Of a DNA stretch of 42,370 nt, positions 12,200 through 23,200 are shown piece by piece (position 1 is the stretch's first letter; each line of letters opens with the position of its first letter). This stretch comes from Allomyces arbusculus (lineage: Eukaryota; Blastocladiomycota; Blastocladiomycetes; Blastocladiales; Blastocladiaceae): positions 1 to 42,370 of the forward strand of contig JADHYV010000117.1 in the NCBI GenBank assembly GCA_027604705.1. The letters run 5' to 3'. The position numbers and the translations under genes were made by a program. The notes under the pieces are model-generated. The model did no database searches. It worked only from the letters and a program-made list of their open reading frames with translations, and was not told the origin of the DNA.

Positions 12200-13331
12200 T
12201 TACGCGATCGTCCAGTCACCGCCTTCCTTGGCCAGCTTGCCGCGAATGTACTGAGCGAGAGCCTCCACCGTGATCAGCTTCAGGCCGTGCTCGCGCGAGA
12301 AGATGCGCAGGTCATCGCGCCGCGCCATCTTGCCGTTGTCCAGAACCACCTCGCAAATCACGGCTGCCGGCTGCAGCCCCGCGAGACGGCACAGGTCGAC
12401 ACCGGCCTCTGTATGCCCGCGGCGCGCGAGAACACCACCGGGCTGGTACCGAAGCGGCAGCAGATGACCCGGGCGCACGAAATGGCTGGGCGTCGACGAC
12501 GGGTCAGCAAGCAGATTGCACGTCAGCGCGCGGTCGTGCGCTGAAATGCCAGTCGTTGTCTCTATTGACAAGGAGAAAGGCGTGAATTCGTGTTGCAGTT
12601 CGCTCGGGTGCGAAGTTAGAGCGAATGCACGACACGTACTCGCCTTGGCGTCCACCGAAATCGTGTACTTGGTGCCGTGCGACTCGGTGTGCTCCTCCGG
12701 TGGCACCATCAGCGGCAGACCAAGGGCATCGCACCGCGACGGGAGCATCGGCGCACAGACCAGACCACTACGGAACTCGCCAAAAAAAGACCACAAGGGT
12801 CAGAATGCGCACCCCGCACAAGGGGCCGGAAAAAAATGGACAGCGAAAACTGTACCTCGTATGGCGCACCATGAACGCCATCTTCGCCTCGGTCATCTTC
12901 TCGGCCGCCATGATCAGGTCCCCCTCGTTCTCGCGACCCTCGTCGTCCACCACCACGACAAACTTGCCGGCAGCTGTGGCACCGCGAGGTCAAGGAAATT
13001 GACGCCGTCGTCGTGTCGGATGTACGCGTCGGCAAACGAGCAGCAGCAAGCGTACGGCCGGCCGTTGCGGGCGGGTGAACCAGGTGGAGAGGTAGGCAGG
13101 GTTCCCGCAAGGTCAGAACGACATGCTCTCAATCACCCAGCCAAAGGCTCACGGCAGCGACCGTGCGCTCGTGGCATTCGCAGCGAGGGCGCAAGACGGA
13201 CCAAAGTCGGCAATGGCGTCGGCAATGCTGTCAAAAACGTGGTCAGCGTGGCCGTTCTGCGCCGCGACCGTGCCGTTGCCGTGCGTTTGCGTGCTAGAGG
13301 GACTCGAGTGTCCGTTGATCATGGTCGTCAT
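12200..13331 (-). CDS. RIB3: 3,4-dihydroxy-2-butanone-4-phosphate synthase
   Basis: It converts ribulose 5-phosphate to 3,4-dihydroxy-2-butanone 4-phosphate and formate, the four-carbon precursor of riboflavin. The four exons are 13202-13331, 12856-12973, 12640-12767 and 12200-12561. They total 245 aa; the yeast enzyme has 208. Signature segments are [12 protein letters not shown] (metal and substrate loop), [13 protein letters not shown] (rebuilt across intron 2), [10 protein letters not shown] (just after intron 3), and [12 protein letters not shown] with the catalytic His. The end [10 protein letters not shown] matches the family C-terminus. The single domain, without a GTP cyclohydrolase II partner, is the fungal arrangement. 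The first 25 residues ([10 protein letters not shown] onward) are an extra Ser/Thr/His-rich leader. An in-frame ATG lies further upstream at 13403, so the start is not certain; the chosen start leaves the shorter leader. Confidence 0.95.
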
Positions 13332-14381
13332 GGTGCAGCAAGTTGTGGCGGTTGGCTGGTTGGTTGGTGGTGGCGCTCGACAAGGATTGGAGCGCGGGAC
13401 CACGAGCTGTAACGAGGAGAGTCGAGCGACAAGGAAGCGCGCGACTTGTTGAGAGGAGATAGGATTGGTGAGAGAGCAAGCTGGTAGGGAGCGGCTGTCA
13501 GCGGGGGAGAGAGGAGGCGCTGCTCAGATTTTTGTTTGGGTGTCGCCGGTCTGCCCGGTTGACGTCTTTCCCGATTTTCCATTTCAGACGGGCAGGGCCT
13601 CTTCCGTGCTGGCTGACCAGTCGCGCGTGTTGGCCCACATGGTGGCGGCGCGCCCGGCACGAGCACCCTGCTGGGCCAAAATGACGAACTGCGCACGCCC
13701 CGACAACGGCAGCCCTCTCGTCTCGTCTCGCCGCGCCTCGATCTTCGCGGGTTGCTGACGGGTTTGGCCGCAAACCCCGTTCGTGTGCTGACCGATGATG
13801 CCTTGCGACCGCGCTCAACCCAGCTTGCAGCCCCTGTTAGACCCGACCGACTGGCGCGGGCGGACGCCGCGCGACAAAATCGACGTCGACCAGGACCAGG
13901 ATGGTGGCGGGGTTGCACGCTGCGATCACTTCTATTTCAGACCACCGCGAGCACCGGCGTCTCTGCGCCGCTGCCGACGAACTAGAAATCAAGTCGCACT
14001 AAGTCTCACCAACGAGATAATGAAAATTGGGCGTTGGGTGTCACGCAAAATCATGTATTCAAGCATCCGCCAGCATCTTGGAGCCGCCGCGGGGAGAGAG
14101 AACGACAGCACTCGGTCGCGCTGGCGCTCGCGCTCGCGCTCGAGTCGCACGCAAACCGCGTCGGTCCCGCGAGCAACGAGATAAGAGCAGTGCAAAAAAC
14201 GTCACGACGCGAGCATCACGAGTGGTTCGAACCGAAGCGGCACGGTTTGGAACAGCAACGACAAACGACAAGGACAGCAAAAATGTGAAAAACGACACGC
14301 CGTCAACCCAGCAAAAAAAGAGGGGGCACAGACATGGGACAAAAGAGCGGGGAGGGAATCAATGGCCAGACGGCACCGGCT
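13332..14381. other. 1-kb spacer upstream of RIB3
   Basis: This stretch runs from the RIB3 start to the stop codon of the next minus-strand gene. The RIB3 promoter should lie in its left part. Open frames here (for example 13328-13918 minus and 13752-13985 plus) have no motif and no balanced composition. A GCGCTCGCGCTCGCGCTCG run lies near 14123-14142. No gene is supported. Confidence 0.45.
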
Positions 14382-14990
14382 TTACTGGAGCGCCGCAACG
14401 AGCGCAACAGCGGCAGCAGCGACGGCAAAGCCCGACGAGCCCGATGCTGCGAGCGCCTGCGCCGACGAGCCTTTGGACGCGGCCGTGGACGTGGCCGAGG
14501 GCGACGCCGCCGTCGAGGAGGCCGTGGCCGAGGCCGTCGCAGTCGCCTTGGTCGCAGAGGTGGTCGACGACGTCGATGTTTGCGGCTTGGTGCGCTCGGC
14601 AGCGTCACAGTAGCTTGTCTGCGAGGACTGTGCGACCTGGAACTCGCCCGACTTGAGTAGAGAAGTGAATCGGCGGGTCAGCGACATGGGTGGGAACGGA
14701 TTGGAACCGATCGGCAGAAACACGCCAAGAGGACTCGAGCAAAAACGTACACGACCGGGGCACTGCGCGTAGCACTGCACGACCTCGGCAGCGTTGGTGC
14801 ACATGCAGGTGAACCACGGGTTGCCCTGCGCGCTTTGCAGCGGCTGGCACGTCGCCTGCTGGCGCGTGGCCGCGTTGGCCAGGCAAGCCTTGAACGTGTC
14901 GTCGGCGCCGTTCCCGCACGACTGGGCGCGGACCGAGACGGCGAGCACGGCAAGGAGGACGGCGAGGAACGCGACGAGCTTGGACGACAT
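14382..14990 (-). CDS. Small secreted Cys-rich, GPI-anchored-type wall protein
   Basis: Two exons (14751-14990 and 14382-14651; donor GTACGT) give 169 aa. The N-terminus MSSKLVAFLAVLLAVLAVSV is a clear signal peptide, probably cut near RAQ/S. A short domain with about eight Cys follows (SCGNG, KACLANA, TCQPLQ, FTCMCTN, VQCYAQCPG, SYCDAA). Next comes a Ser/Thr/Ala-rich stalk suited to O-glycosylation. The end is a hydrophobic Ala/Val tail (GFAVAAAAVALVAALQ) preceded by small residues, which is the pattern for GPI attachment. Fungal surface proteins of this build usually sit in the plasma membrane or wall. The precise family is not recognised. An ATG 27 codons upstream in the same frame would spoil the signal peptide and is rejected. 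Confidence 0.82.
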   Translation of the reverse strand: MSSKLVAFLAVLLAVLAVSVRAQSCGNGADDTFKACLANAATRQQATCQPLQSAQGNPWFTCMCTNAAEVVQCYAQCPGRVRFCSSPLGVFLPIGSNPFPPMSLTRRFTSLLKSGEFQVAQSSQTSYCDAAERTKPQTSTSSTTSATKATATASATASSTAASPSATSTAASKGSSAQALAASGSSGFAVAAAAVALVAALQ

Positions 14991-16033
14991 AATCTTGATG
15001 GAGGAGCGAGGAGTGCTGATGATGTTGGGCACAGCGTTCGGTCCGTCTGCGGTGCAAGAAAGTAGAGGCAAGCCGGTGCCGTTCGGTTCGGGCGGAGAGA
15101 GTGGAGAGAAGCGATGGGCGGAGGCTCCAAACGGGGACGCGCTTGGTTTTATACTGACTCCAGGCGCACTCCATCACCACAGCGGCACACGCTGCCACAC
15201 ACCAGGGAAACACCGCGAAATCATCTTCACAATCGGCCAGCCAGTCCATCCCGGTCCAACCCCCGCGCCAGCCAGTTTGGTCTCACTCGATTCTCAATGA
15301 AAAGAAAAAAAAACGTTGGGCGCGCCTCTTCTCTCTTCGCGCGCCCCTCCTCGCCGCGCGTGAAGGCGGTGAGTTGTCTTGGGGTGGCATGCAGACGTGG
15401 CATGGGACCGGGAGGGCCTGCGACAGTTCGAAACGCGACTCGCGGGCCGGCACACGCGCGGCGAGCGAATACTCGAAAATGCAGAAATCCATCACGCTCC
15501 GCGCGCTCCTCCACGCACGCTCTGTGCGCCAAAGCGGCGCGCGGGGCAACACGCGCGGACGGCGCAGCGAATGGAGAAGAGGCGGGCTGCGCCTCGACAA
15601 GTCCACGAGTGTGCTGCCAGGTAGCCTTGACTCCGACTCGGCGGTGCACAGCGGTGCACTAACAGAATCTAGACTTCTCGGTTGTGACTTCGTGCCGTCG
15701 TTCACTTTGAGCGTGCGCATGGCGTGTCATTGCTCGCACGGCAGCCAGCGACAACTCAAGTGGCCATTGATCGTGGCATGGATGAAGCCGCCCGGGAACA
15801 GAGCTTGGTTGCTTGTGCCCATGCCCAACGATGCCAAACTGGTGGTCCGACCAGATGAGTGCCAAGCACGCTCTCAAGGATCTGAACGGGGCACTCTGCC
15901 CGCGCAGCGCGCGATAACAAGAAGATCGGACGGAGATCGGCCATGCAAACGGGTTTTTGTTAATTGATCATGATCACAGAGAGCAGAGCCAAGAGCCTCT
16001 CGCGAGCGAGAGCCAGCTGGAAACGGAGCGGTA
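14991..16033. other. 1-kb spacer, promoter of the GPI-type protein
   Basis: The part next to 14990 should be the promoter of the Cys-rich gene, and the part next to 16033 the 3' end of the inositol kinase. Open frames of 140-197 codons on both strands around 15227-15967 are Arg/Ser-rich shadows without motifs. A run of A (AAAGAAAAAAAAACG) sits near 15301. Nothing else is supported. Confidence 0.45.
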
Positions 16034-16873
16034 TTACAAGGACGGCGACGACGACTCTGACTGCAAGTGCGCCAACGCCCAGTCGAGCGCAGCCAGCACG
16101 TTGCGCACGCCAAACAAAAACTGGTCGTTGGGACCCAAGGTCTCGTCGAGTTCTGAGTGGGCAAAGTCAATCCAACGCACGCACGTTGGAACGTCATTGG
16201 ACCCAGCAACTGCGGCTGCCGTGTCGAATGCAATCAGCAGCGACGTGCCGACAAAAGTGCCGTGCACTTGCTCGACCGTGGCCAAAAACTGGGCCACATC
16301 GGCACGAATTTTCTCGAGAATGTGCAGTCGAATGGCATGATGGGACACGTGCTTGGTAAACTCGAGCCAGGCCGTTGCAATCGTCGAAGCATCGAGCGAT
16401 TTGCCAAAGGCCTTGCCGTAGTTGGTAAACGCGTCGGTGACGGGGTCGTGCAGACGCAGGCCCGAGACGCGCCAGCCCACGGACCCGTTGGTCGTCGACG
16501 CGGAGAGTTCCTCCATGTGGATGCGCTTCTTGTCGTCGGCCAAGCGGTCATAGAGCTGCGTGCCGAGCTTGATGTCCATCACCGAGGGCGTATGCAGGTG
16601 CGCGAGTACGTTGCCGAGCTGGATGACGACGTTGAGCTTGCCCCCGCGCGTGTCGATCAATACGGCATCGCTCTCGTCGCGGTTGGCTTGGTCTTGGGAT
16701 GCGGGCGTGAAGTCGCCATGGAAGGGCGCGAGAAAGGGCACGACAGCCGGGGCCAGGAGCGGTGCGTCGAGGTAGAATTGGCGCTCAAAGTTGTTGCAGG
16801 GCTTGGCGAGCACAGTGGGCGACACTTCGAGCAGCGAGTCGTGGCCGGCGACCTGGCCGGCAAAGTACTTCAT
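16034..16873 (-). CDS. Inositol polyphosphate multikinase
   Basis: It phosphorylates inositol trisphosphate and tetrakisphosphate to higher inositol phosphates. In fungi (Arg82/Ipk2) it also supports transcription control in the nucleus. A single exon encodes 279 aa, a compact size for the family. Signature motifs are PSVMDIKLGTQLYD (the PxxxDxKxG inositol-binding motif, Asp100 and Lys102), TSLLIAFD (the SSLL-type motif, here TSLL) and WIDFAHS (the IDF metal-binding motif). The N-terminal FAGQVAGHDSLL matches the family opening. The gene is divergent from the acidic-protein gene over a 336-bp spacer. The motifs also occur in IP6 kinases, but the short length and lack of a large insert favour the multikinase. 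Confidence 0.93.
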   Translation of the reverse strand: MKYFAGQVAGHDSLLEVSPTVLAKPCNNFERQFYLDAPLLAPAVVPFLAPFHGDFTPASQDQANRDESDAVLIDTRGGKLNVVIQLGNVLAHLHTPSVMDIKLGTQLYDRLADDKKRIHMEELSASTTNGSVGWRVSGLRLHDPVTDAFTNYGKAFGKSLDASTIATAWLEFTKHVSHHAIRLHILEKIRADVAQFLATVEQVHGTFVGTSLLIAFDTAAAVAGSNDVPTCVRWIDFAHSELDETLGPNDQFLFGVRNVLAALDWALAHLQSESSSPSL

Positions 16874-17209
16874 AGTCGTCGTGGTGGTGGCCGTGATGCC
16901 GTTACTGTTGTGGCCGCTGTGGCCGTCACGTTTGTGCGCGAGAGTGGGGGGAGAGCAGAGAGAGAGAGAGAACGAGCAGAGCAGAACGCCAAGAAGACAA
17001 AATGCTCACAGAGGAGTGATCGCTGCTCATGCCTCGAGGTGCCCGGGGCAGCTCTTCGACACGCGGCCAAGCTGCCCTGAGCTGCCCCTAGCTGCCTCGA
17101 GGGTCCGTTTACTCGCCTCTCCATGTGCCTCCACATCACCATTGACGCCCACCTCCGCGACCCGCCACGCCGCACGAACGCATCAATCGGCCCAGACCCG
17201 TCCAGCACA
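16874..17209. promoter_or_regulatory. Divergent promoter, inositol kinase / acidic protein
   Basis: The two genes diverge from this 336-bp spacer. It carries a purine run (GGGAGAGCAGAGAGAGAGAGAG, about 16947-16969) and a direct GAGCTGCC/TAGCTGCC duplication at about 17077-17096. No TATA box is clear. Confidence 0.5.
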
Positions 17210-19867
17210 ATGCCAAACACTCACGACAACGACGACAATGCCGCCACGATGACCATAGATCCACGATCTCTTGCACCACGCGCATCCAGCGCGCAACCGA
17301 CGACTCTCGGCACCAGGCAAGCAGCAATGCCCCGCCGCACCGCGCGCAACCACCGCGAACACGACTTCGAGCACAGCCCCAATGGCAGCGGCACCGACGA
17401 CGACGGAGACTCGATTATTACCAACGGCGGCCCTCGAGACGCTGAACTTGACTTGACCGACGGCGAGGACGATGATTTGGACCTGGACGGCAGCCTGTCG
17501 GACGGCGACCTCTCCGATAACGACCTGGACGACGATGACGATGAGGACGACGAGGATGAGCTCGGCTACAGCGCTTCGGAAGATGAGGAACCCGATGCTG
17601 AGGTTCTTGCGCTGCGTGAACGCATGGAAAAGCTGCGCCGCGACGTTGCGCTCGACGCGCGCGCCATGTACAGCGACGACAGCGACATGGACGATTTCGA
17701 CCATGTCCACGACGCGTACACTTCGCGTGCTCCGTCGGCACTTCCTCCACTCGCGGAACACGACGACGGTGGTGATCTTGAACCCACGCCGCCGCGTATC
17801 GAACCGCCGGCATCGATTGAGGAGCGCCTTCGCCCGCAACTGGAGCGCGTGTGGGCTGCGTTGGAAGCGCGCCGCAAGTCGCCGCACGCAGTTGACGATA
17901 GCAATGAGGACCCCGGCACGCTGCTCGTGTTTCCGGCCGCAGACCTGGTCGAATACGTGACGCTGCCCGCTGCCACGTTTGCACCAGCGGGCCCCGTCGC
18001 CGGTGCAGATGTGACGGACGCTGAAGACGATGCTGAACCGGACGCTGGCGGCAGCCCCGCCTGGTATTCGCGGGTCTTTCCCGAGCGCGCTCTGCTACTC
18101 TCGTTCTTGATCCAGTCCGACGACGTGACCGGGTTCAACACCGCGTTTGCAGCACTCTACCAGCCTGCGCCACCCGACGCGCCGTTTGCTAGCGCATGGG
18201 CCGACGAGCTCGATCGGATTCGAACTGGCGAGGAATGGTGGGATCTGGTTCTCGACGACGCACCGGCCTTGTGGCGCGTTCTTCGCGCTCTCCGCGACGA
18301 ATCCTATAGTTTTTGCCAATTTCTCGGCATCCTCGCCGTGTGCACGTGGAATCTCGCTGCGCTTTCGACGATTCAGCAACGACTCGGTCCCTCGCTCATC
18401 CCTTTGCTCGATACCCTGCCGTGCCCCTTTCTCTTGGCCACGCCGCCTAGGCAGCGCACGCACGACGACGTGCTCGCTCTCTTGACTCGGCTCTCCGACC
18501 ACGGCTGGACCGTCAACCGCGGCCTGGTGCCGCTCGTGTCGCTTCCCGTGTGCGGCGGCAGCCTCGACTTGTTCAAGCGCGTGTTTGACGCGTACGATGC
18601 TGACTACTTGCGTTCGCTGCCCGAACCCGACCGGATCGACTTGGACATTCTCGTGCAGCTCTCCAACGCACTCGACGGTCTCGACCAGCACGAGATTCAC
18701 GATCTCGTCATGTTTGGGTTAACGCGTCCGGGTCTGTTGACGATTCCGGATGCGCTGCAGATTGCCATTCGCGAGGAGCTGTCCGACTTGCTCAAGTGGA
18801 TCGAGGCGCAGTATGAGTCGGAAATGAACACGATTGTTCTGCAAGGTATTCAATTTCCATGCTTCGGTGCAAGGGTGACGGTATTGCTTTCTCACGATCG
18901 TTGTGTGTCATTTCTCTCCTACACCTGGTGACCAATAGCCGCGGCGTGCTTTCCCTGCTATTGCCCCGATACCGCGTTCGTTTGGGAAGACTTGCTGATC
19001 CTCGCCGAGTCGTACGGCGTGCCGCGCATGGCTATGCTCGGTGCCAACCCGGACAATGCGCTGACGCTGGCGTTTGCGCGCGATGTGGATCGCATCGGTC
19101 TCGCGAACCGGCGCCTGGACTTGCTCAAACTGTGTTTTCAGACGTCGCCCGCGTGGGCACCGCTATCAAGCGGATGTGCTGCGCAGCTCTACCTCGATCT
19201 GCTCGCGCATTTCGCTCGGGTCTACCCGGCACGTCCATTGCGTGACGCATTGCTACCGACGTTTGCCTGGCCGCAGCGACTCTTGACGTACCTAATCGCG
19301 GCCATTTTGAACCGCGACGTCGACGAGGACCACCCGCACCTACTCGCTGGTATCGACGTGCTTCTCGCGACGCCTGGCGTTCGACTCGACGCGCCACGTC
19401 TGCGCCCGCTTGTACTCGACCTCGACCTCGTGCAAGCACTTGCGGCCAAGGATGCGGCACCGACCGCACAATGTCTCCGTCGTCTCGCCGCGCACGACGC
19501 GCGCGGATTTGCCGCCCTCGTGCCGTGGGCCGCGACGCCCGAAAGCGTTCCGGCCTGGTGCTGGCAGACGCTGCCCGTGCCCGAGTTGAGCGAGCGGCCA
19601 CGGATCTTGGCGCGGCTGATTCGCGCACGCAAGTGGGACGTGGCGCGGTGGTTTGTGAGCGAGTACCGCGACGACGACCGTGTGATTGCCGTGCTCGCGA
19701 CCGGGCCGGGCGGCGTCGCAGCGCCGGAAGTGCAAGATATGGTGATTGGGCCGTTAGATTTGGAGGATGAGGTGGTGCGCGCCGTGCGCGAGGTGGGGGA
19801 TGCGGGGGGCGGAATCGCGGCAGTGCTTGGAAATGAGTCGGTGTGGGATGAGGGGATTTTGTTTTAG
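17210..19867 (+). CDS. Large acidic helical protein, family unknown
   Basis: Exons 17210-18845 and 18939-19867 give 854 aa, rebuilding CYCPDTAFVWEDLLILAESY after the join. The N-terminal 200 residues are strongly acidic, with long Asp runs (LDDDDDEDDEDELG), and probably disordered. The remaining 650 residues are mostly amphipathic helix rich in Leu, Ala and Arg. Repeated aromatic and Leu patterns (EEWWDLVLDDAPALWRVL, then RPILARLIRARKWDVARWFV) suggest an alpha-solenoid such as degenerate ankyrin or HEAT-like repeats. I found no catalytic motif. An earlier in-frame ATG at 17123 has a poor context; the chosen ATG has A at -3. Antisense frames of 190-234 codons mirror it and are shadows. Confidence 0.82.
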
Positions 19868-20762
19868 ATGAGTTTTTTTGTCGCAAACAATGTAGACGGC
19901 GGCCATTTTGGTTTTGTCGCTCAATTTTCTGCAAGCGTCGTGTCACGATTTGACTTTCCCACAAACCATCGCCATGGCCAGAACCAGAGCTGTTAACGCA
20001 GCCAAAAAAGCATAGCGCCCGAACGCGTCCGGCCGGACGTTAACAGCTCTGCCCATAACCGACCAGTACCACGCCCTGTCGTAAATAGCGCTTTGTTGAA
20101 CAGCAAAAACGTAAAATTTGAGCATGGCCCCCGACGAGAGTGGATCGTCCCGAGAGGGCGCCTGTGCATTCGCTCAGGAAGGGTGGCTCATTCCAAACCA
20201 CCATTGTCCTGGAGCGAGCTGACAGCCCTTGGTTTGGAGGAAGTGTGTGAGACAGCAATCACAATCCATCTGCTCCTTCACATTCCCACTCCCACACATC
20301 TCAATGCGATAGGACCTGCGCCGAATGTTATGTCTGGTCTCCCTCCTCACCGCCGCGTTTAGAGCACTGTGGACCACTCCTAGTATCAGAATAATGGCTT
20401 TAAATTTGGCTGTCAAGTGTGCACGAAGTACGCACGGAGCCTGTCATCAATTTTGACCCTTTTGAAATTGTAACGCAACGTTGCAAACAGCAGATTTGTG
20501 AGCCGAACATGGATACAATTTTTTCTTCATCTCGTTGAGTTCCTCACGCGGGCGCGACACAAGAAACACGCTAGCATCAATGGAGTCTGGTGCGTTGCTG
20601 CCTTGGCATGCTCTCATGACGCGGCAGATTCGGCACACGGCGAGGTCGGCACATCGTACATTTGCATCGTTGAATAAGGTAAATATTGACCATGACCCAA
20701 ACAGATAATACAAGAGCACAAAAGCAGCCAGCAGCCCACGACTCGCAGCAAAAGCCAGTCAC
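19868..20762. other. Convergent 3' spacer with hairpin
   Basis: Two genes end facing this 895-bp stretch, which is more A+T-rich than its flanks. It holds the inverted repeat listed separately. A minus-strand frame at about 20447-20719 (CRICRVMRACQGSNAP and on) looks faintly protein-like but has no ATG near its beginning and no family match. Confidence 0.45.
19985..20051. repeat. 14-bp inverted repeat enclosing a perfect palindrome
   Basis: The arms CAGAGCTGTTAACG (19985-19998) and CGTTAACAGCTCTG (20038-20051) are exact reverse complements with a 39-bp loop. The right end of the loop holds a 14-bp perfect palindrome, CGTCCGGCCGGACG (20026-20039), which overlaps the right arm by two bases. 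Two competing hairpins can therefore form. It lies between two convergent stop codons, so a role in 3' end formation is possible. A tiny mobile-element footprint is the alternative, but no target-site duplication is evident. Confidence 0.7.
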
Positions 20763-22347
20763 TCAGAGCCGGACCCACACGCGGCGATTGAGAATGGCAA
20801 ACCTCAAATACAAGATGCCGAGTGCGCCAATGATGATGATCGACCCCGTCACGGCAATCGCACCAAGGTACGGGCCGGCCGCTGTTGCATACACGCCGTC
20901 AGCGCGCGTCATGGCCGTGACCAAGGCACCCGCAATCGGAGGCCCAGCGAGATTGCCAATCACAGTCACCGCGTAGAGCAGGCCCAGGACGGACGGGAGC
21001 CGCTGCACGCCGAAAATCACCGACGTGGCCGTCGTGTTCATGCTAGAAAGAGAGGGGACAGGTCGCGTGAGTTGAAAGCATCGTTACTTGTAATGAAGTT
21101 GAGGGAATCGCGCAAACGTACCTAAAAAATCCACCCGAAAAGAAGCCAAACAGCGCGCCAAATGCGAGTAACATTCCCGTCGACTCGCCCGCCGGGAGCC
21201 ACAACGCGAGAAATGGCACGCCCGTGCAAATGACGGTGCAAATGTACATGTTGATCGTGCCAACCTTATCGGCAATATAGCCCGAAACAATGCGCCCAAC
21301 GATCGACGCGACATTGGTTACGGTGAGGAGCGTTGTCGTGAACGAGGCCGGCTGGTGCGCCACGGTTGCGACAAACGAAGGGAGGTAGAAGAACGGAATG
21401 TTTAGCCCAAACGGGAAGCACAGGACCGTGAAGAGCAGCGAGAGGAACTTTTTGTCTCGGAGCAGCGACACGTCGAGCAACGGCTTTTTACCCTTGTGCA
21501 CTTGCGGCGTGACGCGACTGCGCGTAAGCAGTGCGCCGAGCCCGAGCAGCGCAAGCGACGTGAACCCGCAAATGCGCAGCGTCCATGGGCTTCCCAAGCG
21601 CGGGAGAAGCGCGCCAATCATGGCAGTGAAGACGATCCCGCCGCATCCGGAGCCCGCAATCGCGATGCCAACGGCGAGAGCGCGGCGCTCCACGAACCAT
21701 TGCGTCGGCAGCGACACTCCCGGAAAGAAGGCAAGCGAGCACCCGAAACCAAAGAGCACGCCCTGCGTGAGCGCCAGGTGCCAGATTTGTGTAGCAAACG
21801 AGGCGAGGACCAGACTCACACCAATGGTGACGGCGCCCGCGGCAATCGTGAACCGGTAGGACGTGCGGTCCACGACGCGGCCAATGAGAATTCCGACGAT
21901 AAACTGCGCGGCCGGACCGAGCGAGCCAATGAGCGAGACAGTGGACGGTTTCGCGTCGGGGTAGTCGGTGCTTAGATAATATTTTTGGTAGACGCCAAAC
22001 GAGACTTGGTTGCCAAAGACGACAAACGTGGTGAGGAACGAGACGACGACGGAGAGCCACGCGCGCAGGCCGCGATCGAGTTGGTCCTTCGCGCAAACAA
22101 CTGGTGGTGGTGGCGGTAATCCTGCAGCATCGTCGGGGACTGCAAGGTAATCGTCGTCCTTGGTGAGCAAGCGATCCGGTACCGTCTCCTTGTCGTCCAC
22201 GTCGTCAAACGCGGCGAGTTCTCGTGCAGCAGCAGCATCAATCGAGTCTTTTGGAGTGTAGATGGTGACCTCTTCGTCGACAACGAGTGGTAATGCAACT
22301 GAAACCATGGTTGGGTCGCTTGCTTGGCGAGCGTAGCTGCCAGTCAT
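20763..22347 (-). CDS. MFS transporter, monocarboxylate-porter type
   Basis: This is a proton-coupled or facilitative carrier of the MCT branch of the major facilitator superfamily, in the plasma or an internal membrane. Exons 21122-22347 and 20763-21042 give 501 aa. The join rebuilds GGFFSMNTTATSVIFG. A 90-residue acidic cytosolic N-terminus precedes about twelve hydrophobic segments. Family landmarks are the first helix (RAWLSVVVSFLTTFVVFGNQ then SFGVYQKYY), the loop GRVVDRTSYR (MFS motif A position), LPTQWFVERRALAVGIAIAG and GYIADKVGTINMY in the second half. The start is the first true ATG; a second at 22308 is possible. The substrate cannot be told from sequence. Fungal members carry monocarboxylates, riboflavin (Mch5) or unknown substrates; RIB3 lies only 7.4 kb away, but no link is shown. 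Confidence 0.92.
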
Positions 22348-23200
22348 GTTGAAGGTGCCCAAGTTGATGCGTAGCAGGAGCGCGGGCGGCTTCAAGGCGC
22401 GGTCGTCGATTGAGATAGATGCCGCGCGCGCGGACTGCCGGGGTGCACTGCATCTTTATGGCGAGCCGGGGCACACGCGTGCGAGCGTGGAGAAGTGGAG
22501 AAAAGCAGGGTTGCTTGCAGGCGCATCGATGCTTACAGCCGAGCGGTTGGTTGAACAAGGGCCGGGCGGGTTTTTTTGCGCCGCATCACAAAATCAGATC
22601 GATGCGCGCGAGAGGTTGCCAAACAGGCAGCCAACTTCAGCGTGTGCCTGCGCTTACGTAGGAATGGTGCGTTTTGCCGGTTTGCACGCTCGCCGTCCAA
22701 CGCGGAGGCGGCCGGCTCGTGCCGGACTCCGTCGGCGCACATCGTTCTGCGGGTTGATTGAGATGTCTCGCGGTGCAAAGCGTGCCTCGCAGCCAGGCGA
22801 TCCGACAGTGCATGACACACGTGGAAGGCAGCTGGTAGCGTGCCTGCAGGGGCAAATGGGGGCAACAGCGTGCGCCCTGAGGGTGTGGCGCGGTGCCCAT
22901 CGCCTGCACCTCGCGCCGACGCAAACGTTTGCTCAACGTTGCTCAAAGCCTCCACCACTGGTCCACCACCTCGCCGACGCGCTGGACGCAGTCGACCGCG
23001 ACGACGACCGACAAGGACAATACAAGAACAGCAGCAGCAGCAATAGCCACCATTGGCACAAGCTCGGCGCGCACGCATCAGCCACGACCTGCACGCCTTG
23101 TCAACCAGATAGACCCGACTTGCGCACGCACTCAGCGCGATCACTGCCCCGTCGGCTCCATCAGCCGCGACAACAGCACGCACGAATTGCACCCGATACC
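22348..23200. promoter_or_regulatory. Divergent promoter, MFS transporter / surface protein
   Basis: This 853-bp spacer separates two head-to-head starts. It contains an AACAGCAGCAGCAGCAATAG triplet run (about 23029-23048). Long open frames cross it on both strands, but none carries a motif. The plus-strand frame that reaches the surface-protein start is open from 22346. The true start is set by the signal peptide. Confidence 0.5.
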
